DNA of 64,000 bases from Membranipora membranacea. Its lineage: Eukaryota; Bryozoa; Gymnolaemata; Cheilostomatida; Membraniporidae. The first letter of the stretch is position 1; every line of letters starts with the position of its first letter. Positions 58,365 through 64,000 of the stretch are shown here, in pieces. The notes below the pieces were generated by a model. That model was not told the DNA's origin, did no database searches, and saw nothing but the letters and a program-made list of their open reading frames with translations. Location of the stretch: NCBI GenBank assembly GCA_914767715.1, contig OU612070.1, forward strand, positions 5,783,501 to 5,847,500, in the 5' to 3' direction. The position numbers were made by a program, and so were the translations under genes.

Positions 58365-60490
58365 CAACAGTACTATAAAGTTACTTAGATTTATCGTTTT
58401 TCTAGCCCTACCAGATTTTGTGTATCAACACTGAGTGTCCATGTGAGACAATCACCATATCATTGTCGCTACCATAATGATATCACAATGCCATGAACAA
58501 CTGCTGTGGCGTTTTTGATGATACTCAGAGTCCATGATTATTGTTATAACATGATCGGTCAGCTTTTGTATTATTTTGTTATCATAGTATTGTTTGCATA
58601 TTATCATATTATATTTCTTTATTTATTATTCATATAAATATATATTTGCCTGTCCAGTGTGGCACCCATATCTGAGTAAAAATGATAAAGATAAACTGGA
58701 AAGTTTTCAGAGCATGTGTGCACAAGAATTATTTTACCCCTTATAGACGACTATGATGAAAGACTGTCTCAACTTAATATTGAAGTACTCAACGTACATT
58801 TAAATGTCTTGTGTCTGCGATATGTTTCCAAAGTGTGCAGTGATTTGCTTCAGCTGTCCCAGCAAGTTGGTAGGTAGGACAGCATTTTATGATAAGCTGC
58901 TTTTTAAAAAATTCATTCAATTGCATTTCTTCTTTTTCACACGGCCTCATTTGTCATAAAACAGTGGTCAGTGATTATAATTAAGTATTTATAAAAAAAA
59001 GTATATATATATATATATATTGAGAGAAAATATAAAAAGGTGAAACATGACAGTAAAGATGCAGTTTGTCAAATTCAAAAAAGATGGAAAGGGTATGAGG
59101 GCCACTTCAGGTGAAGCATTGGCACTGATAAGTAATCAGGAAGGAGCAAGATGATTTCCGTCCGCGCATGGGATTTTGGGTTTTTTTGGCACTTTTTGAT
59201 GGCCTTCAGGGTTTTTGTAAATCTTCTTTCAGCAGTAAAAGATTAGGATGATCGGCGATAGGAGATTGGAAGCGAGGACCAATTTCAGATTTTTCCCATT
59301 GATATTCTTTTGGCTATTTAAAGTTTAACTGCGGCAAACAGCTTAGATGGAATGAATTTTAAGAATTATTTACATATATATACTTTATATATAAACAATA
59401 TATAACATAAGAGAAATATCCTTGGTTATGCTGTCACTCAATTTTTAAAAGAATGTGCCATAAGGATTTGCATTTTGATTTATGACGTCCAGTTATTTGG
59501 CTAAGTTTTTTGACAATTCGCAGTACACAACTTTTTAGGTACAATACCAAGTGCATATAAATGTCATGATTTTAATTGAACACATTGATGTATGATCAAT
59601 TAGTATGCATAAGATGCCTGCATGTACAAAACAGCTTTAAATCAAAACCATGAAACTTGCAGCTGAAAATGAATGTAAGGAATCAAAGTTATAAATTCTC
59701 TAATAAGTTTTTTTACGATTGCTTAGTATCAGTACTGTGTTAGAGCTATGATACAGTATCTCATAATTGTTGTGCCCAGTGCATCAACAAATAAAATCAT
59801 CAGTTTGCCTGCCAATAGTAGGCAGGCTCAGAGTGACACCTGAACTGGGAATATGTGATAATCTCATGTTGTGGGCATTATTCAGTATCAGAGCCTTATA
59901 TTTCCCATCTTCAGCAGTCTCATCCATCTAACAGCGTGGTTTCCCAACACCCATACATCTTGCCAAGTCTCCCTATTTAGGTGGGACCCTTTATATTTTC
60001 ACACCCACTTTCCACGTTTTGTAATTCTCACTATTTTCTCCAGATTTGAGAGAAAACAGCCCTATCGCAAATTTGTAGTAACTATCCAATGAGAGGGACT
60101 TCATTGAACTATCCAAGCACTTATTGATTAGTTACTGGTAAGGTTTTTGCACACAAAATTAAAAGGAATTGTGCAATTCAATCATGTAAACAAATTTACC
60201 TGTTGTATCAAAATTCGACTATTATTTTCAAAGGGGTGGTTGATACAGTACTGGACATTGGCAATGTAAGCCAGTGTACTAAGTCCCAGTATCACTGTAA
60301 ATTGAAATCTCCTACTTCTGAATTTAAATTATTTGGCGTATACCAACACCCGACATAAATTTTGTGACTTCTGGTACGTGTAATGACCATGTTGGAAGGT
60401 GAAAGATGGTACTAGGACAATATGTGTACTTCCAACTTGGGGCAACAGTTACTAACCATGTACTGACATACTGTGTACATTGCCTTCCAA
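58365..60490. other. Intergenic region between the receptor and the peptide gene
   Basis: A (TA)n tract lies at 59002-59020 and further AT-rich simple sequence at about 59371-59405. No gene recognised. Being between two divergent genes it should contain both promoters. Confidence 0.5.
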
Positions 60491-60500
60491 CAATGGCTGT

Positions 60501-60517
60501 ATTTGAGCACTCAAACT
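60501..60517. promoter_or_regulatory. Palindromic motif, copy 1
   Basis: ATTTGAGCACTCAAACT, containing the 14-base palindrome TTTGAG-CA-CTCAAA. It lies about 425 bases upstream of the TATA box of the peptide gene. Its exact repetition at 60811 makes a binding site plausible. Confidence 0.3.
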
Positions 60518-60810
60518 AGCCAAGATATGCAAACCAAGCTATTAGGTTTATTACCAAACCTCGAATGCGTAGCCTCAAATTTATCATAGGGGAAAGAGAA
60601 TGTTACTTAGGAGTTGGAATCACTTGGTGTTACATAAAGTAAAGCTGAATCGTCAGAATTTTGTTTATTGCCTAATCGTTGAGGTGAAGGTGATAGTTTC
60701 GTTTCAAATGCACCTGCTTGGCTGCTGGTAGTGGCATTCCGCTATCATCAACAACATACTGGTCGGACATAGGTTTATAAAGTAATGTCGCTACCAGTGA
60801 CACAGATGAC

Positions 60811-60827
60811 ATTTGAGCACTCAAACT
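60811..60827. promoter_or_regulatory. Palindromic motif, copy 2
   Basis: Identical 17-mer to 60501-60517, about 115 bases upstream of the TATA box. Here it is embedded in a longer imperfect palindrome (CAGATG ... CATCTG, 60802-60837). Confidence 0.35.
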
Positions 60828-60926
60828 GACATCTGTATAGAGTTATCTGATGTCGGGCAGTGCATAGGATGGTCACGCTGGTACCCATGTAGCAGTCTTA
60901 ACCTGGTAAGCTGCCAAAATATTCAG

Positions 60927-60933
60927 TATAAAT
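60927..60933 (+). promoter_or_regulatory. TATA box of the secreted peptide gene
   Basis: TATAAAT, about 30 bases upstream of where exon 1 should begin (about 60957-60963). Confidence 0.5.
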
Positions 60934-60957
60934 GAACACATCCAACTGAAGAGCCAT

Positions 60958-61012
60958 CATTGTGCTCCTATCATCCCTCTGCAAAGCTCCAGGACTAACT
61001 CATAATCTCCAG
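60958..61012 (+). other. 5' UTR exon of the secreted peptide gene
   Basis: A non-coding first exon is inferred between the TATA box and the donor CTCCAG/gtttgt at 61013. Its start is approximate. Confidence 0.4.
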
Positions 61013-61433
61013 GTTTGTAAATGTTTTTCTATATTATTTAGCATTATCGTTGTCGGTAAAATACATGAACGTAATTGTTCTTCATTATGTGTACCCGCTG
61101 TGTTTGGACACAGGACAGCCAAATATCTGATTAGGAAAGGAAAGCCTATTTTTAATTGCTGGGAGGCATTGCGCTCTTGTTTCGGCAGAGGCTTAACTTG
61201 ACCACAACTATGGGCCTGAAGTCGCCAATCAATATGTTTTCTATCAATCTTCTTATATAGCCTAATAACAGATTAGGTGGCAGACATTAAGACAATAACA
61301 TGTAGAATCTTATTGATAGCTGCAAAATATTTACATTGTATGAGTGGACAGACAAGATGATATGAGATCCAACCATGCTGACTGTCACAATCTCCTTGGT
61401 TAAATTTGACTCTATATGTTTGTTGATTGCAGA

Positions 61434-62225
61434 ATGTCTCCCAGATTCCTAATGTTGGTGATGATGATGGCTTTGGTCTTCACTGTCAGTCAGGCGGCAA
61501 ACTGTGAACTTGTTTATGGGGTGAGTAGCGAACTGATATATGGCAATGATTTCGAGATGTAAATTTTCTGCTAACATCATAACAACAGAAGAATAAAAAG
61601 TTATTGCTCTCTTCGACCAGATCTACTCTTGTAATGAAGTCAATAAAGCACAAATTTTTGTCCTTCGCAACTAACTATTGATACTGTGTCATTTCACAGA
61701 AATTGTTCTTGAGTTGAACAATTTTGAAACCATTTTCAACACACCTATAATTGGTGCCCTACTTATTAGTAAAAGTGTAATACGAGCTAAGAAATCATAC
61801 ATTTTAGGCGGCAAGGGGTCTGCATACATGTTTTGCTATTTATCATTTTGACTTGCTCTGTTGTCTAGTCTCCGTATGTTATGGTCAATTTGTTGGTGAT
61901 TATCTTGCCACCTACTGCCACAAAAACTGATAAAATGCTTTCATATTTAATTTTCTTCAAGTTAGGACTTTGTCTCTTTCTATATGAACAAATCAATTTT
62001 GAACAGTCGCTATGATTGCTACAAAACACTTTGGCAGACCTTTATCTGGTCTTGCTTCGCATACACAGCTGGGTAGCCCCACCAAAATCTCAGCCAACCA
62101 ACTATAGTTATTTTTCAATTGTATTTCAGAGAGCGTGTAAGTGCGATAATGGAATCACTGCCTGGTGCCCTATCCTCAAGGATGTTACTTACACTAGATG
62201 TGAGGGAATGACCTGCAAGGAATGA
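61434..62225 (+). CDS. Secreted six-cysteine peptide, 60-residue precursor, two coding exons
   Basis: Coding exon 1 is 61434-61520, preceded by acceptor GATTGCAG and ending at GGG/gtgagt; exon 2 is 62130-62225 after TTTCAG, ending TGA. The intron is phase 0. Residues 1-21 form a signal peptide (MSPRFLMLVMMMALVFTVSQA); the mature part would be about 39 residues. Six cysteines sit at 24, 32, 34, 42, 53 and 58 (spacing C-x7-C-x-C-x7-C-x10-C-x4-C), implying three disulfides. There is no dibasic propeptide. With a TATA box and poly(A) signal the gene looks complete and active. This could be an antimicrobial, signalling, protease-inhibitor or venom-type peptide; the spacing does not let me name a family. 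Confidence 0.7.
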
Positions 62226-62297
62226 TAACTGCTGACTGATCTTGATCACCTGTTTAGTATTCTATTCCATGTATCAATTTTAATTATCATAGAAAAA

Positions 62298-62303
62298 AAT
62301 AAA
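62298..62303 (+). terminator. AATAAA poly(A) signal of the peptide gene
   Basis: Canonical hexamer 73 bases after the stop codon. Confidence 0.65.
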
Positions 62304-62309
62304 AGGAAC

Positions 62310-63430
62310 TGGTAAAACAATTATTATTTGTTATCAATTAAATTTACGATCTGATCTCTGTATACATCCTCACACATGTGAAAATGTTTCTGCCAAGGAA
62401 CAACTTGCATGCATGCATTTCAAATCACTGTGGGGTGTGAGCCCAATATAAGTGTAAGTATAAGCTGCCGAATGAAAATAATTGAATTAATAACATCATT
62501 ATTGAGTTTACAATAATCATAAAATTTTCATTCAAATTCCAGTGATTGTTAGAACACATTTGAGCTACCCGGTTTAGAAACCTGGGTTTGGTAACGCATA
62601 CTCGGAAAATGATCAGCGAATTTAGCAAGTCACCTACTGAAGTTGAGAATTCTCAAACACGTACATAGCCTCATACATGTCCACGGTTTACAAATGAAGA
62701 ACTTTATCCTTAATCGCTTGAGTTCCCAGTGTAATAACCTGCAAAACATGGAATAGCTATCCTATAGCGCAAAACTTGACTCAGGAGGAAACAACAAGCG
62801 GAGGCAATATGCTAGAATGCAGATGCTAGAATGCTAGAATGCAATCATTTTCATTGGATTGATTAGATCAAAAAGGGTAGTTACAGGGTTTGAACATCAG
62901 TCAAATTTCAGTGTGGTTATATTGGGTGAATTGACTGTTCGAGGCCTAGGTTATTGGTCACAACGTCTATTGTCAACTACATGTAAAAATATTTAGTTTA
63001 TTGCAAGCAACAGGAGGTTAAAAACACTAAGTCTCTGAGGATTTATAAGGACATGTTTTTCTTTTTAAAATGATAAATCCCTAAACTGAATGATTCATAT
63101 ATTGAGGTTAGGAGCTAATAAGCGCAATCAAGTTAGACATGAAAAGGTGAAACAACCTAGAACAAATTAGGCCCTAGATATTTGTGTGCTTCATTGCCCG
63201 CAATTTCAAGTAGCATCATCTATCCTTCTTTACTCAGCACCCGGCATCGATGGATAAATAAACAACCATTTAGCTAAAATGTGAATCACAAACATGATAC
63301 ATGTTATCAAATGACTTTGATGTAATTCTGTCGCACGCATAAAATTCCATGAGTAAATAAATTTAAGAGTTGTAAAGTCCTTTATGAAATAAAACTTGTG
63401 TTCATTCTCGATACCCTGTGAGCAACCAAG
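62310..63430. other. No supportable gene; short tandem repeat
   Basis: ATGCTAGAATGC-type units repeat about three times at 62808-62842. Nothing else is recognised. Confidence 0.4.
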
Positions 63431-63439
63431 ATGTTATCG

Positions 63440-63610
63440 GTTTATTTGTTTCCTGTATGGGTCTACGGACTGTGTATACTAATGTGGCACAGGAGCGTTT
63501 GAGGTCGGATGCCCTTTCTGACACCACCGTGAACCGCCGGGAATCGAACACGGGACCTCTCGATTGAAAGACCAAAGCTGCTTTTCTGAAATAAAACCAC
63601 CTCAATATCT
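63440..63610 (-). repeat. tRNA-derived SINE
   Basis: On the minus strand a perfect pol III box B (GTTCGATTCC, 63549-63540) sits in a tRNA-like GGTCCCGTG...CCCGGCGG context. It is followed by GGTGTCAGAAAGGGCATCCG (63525-63506), a phrase common in RTE-type LINE tails and their SINE partners. Box A is not clear, so the head is degraded. Confidence 0.6.
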
Positions 63611-63807
63611 TAAGAAAGACCTCAACCACGCTGAAAGCCAACTTTATATATTTTATTGTTCTGACATATTGCAGGCCTCGCATAGAGTTCCCCACAGTAC
63701 TGCTCGGAGTCAAATTACTTTGATTAGTCGGTAAACAAGCAGTGCTGACTGCCTGAGGTCATTAATATTATTTTTAAGTATAAATACTGTCATGCTAAGC
63801 TGTCCTT

Positions 63808-63872
63808 ACATGGTCAATAATTTCTGGGTTTGTCGATGCGACCATCTTTAATGTTTCCATCATACAGCCATC
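63808..63872 (-). other. Possible internal exon at the window edge
   Basis: After a TTTTCTAG acceptor one frame reads DGCMMETLKMVASTNPEIID and ends at a donor CAT/gtaagg. It could belong to a minus-strand gene starting beyond 64000. Short and unsupported by a partner exon. Confidence 0.2.
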
Positions 63873-64000
63873 TAGAAAATAAGAAACTAAGTTATGCTTT
63901 TTGATGTAATGGTGTTGGGAAAACACATTGTCAGACTGTCTGAGATGAGAACTATAAGGCTCTGATACAAAATAATGTCCGCAACAAGGGACTATCACAT

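Overview
This is AT-rich nuclear DNA of an animal, most likely an aquatic invertebrate. The evidence is split genes with GT-AG introns, a single-exon class A GPCR, an immunoglobulin-domain receptor, AATAAA signals, and a dense mixture of decayed transposons: hAT, piggyBac, pogo/Tigger, CR1-like and RTE-like LINEs, BEL/Pao, Ty3/gypsy and tRNA-type SINEs. I see no prokaryotic operons, rRNA or CRISPR. Phylum cannot be fixed from the sequence alone; a cnidarian, echinoderm, tunicate or similar lineage would fit.

Layout. 0-14.6 kb is mostly mobile-element debris: a BEL/Pao gag piece, a broken Tigger transposase, hAT pieces, a 937-bp hAT element with an exact 8-bp target duplication, a pogo C-terminal module, a gypsy pol relic and a LINE tail. 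A small acidic multi-exon gene model lies at 9.2-10.2 kb and several foldback structures at 10.5-11.2 kb. 15.2-16.1 kb holds an intact orphan GPCR, followed by a piggyBac pseudogene (16.2-18.3 kb) and a hAT relic (19.2-20.1 kb). A three-exon gene for a 112-residue protein lies at 21.3-22.0 kb on the minus strand. 22-24.7 kb is a tandemly duplicated hAT region. 25.3-30.3 kb may be one broken multi-exon minus-strand gene carrying a LINE in an intron and a 322-bp hAT MITE in its first exon. 30.3-38.9 kb is mostly relics, including a GCD(S/T)TS/CXC protein relic. 38.9-41.4 kb is a non-autonomous element whose roughly 300-bp inverted ends are built from a minisatellite. 41.9-48.5 kb holds two LINEs on the minus strand, one with a PHD finger.

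The most interesting part is 50.5-62.3 kb. A seven-exon minus-strand gene, assembled here from splice sites, encodes a 445-residue type I membrane protein: signal peptide, one Ig domain, an unrecognised cysteine-containing ectodomain, a transmembrane segment and a very basic tail. All six introns are phase 1. Head to head with it, 2.6 kb away, is a compact plus-strand gene for a 60-residue secreted six-cysteine peptide, with TATA box, 5' UTR intron, coding intron and poly(A) signal. A surface receptor and a secreted peptide side by side are worth testing, but no functional link is shown by the sequence.

Limits: gene models rest on reading frames, splice consensus and intron phase read by eye. 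No transcript or database comparison was possible. Family names for transposons rest on recognisable motifs.
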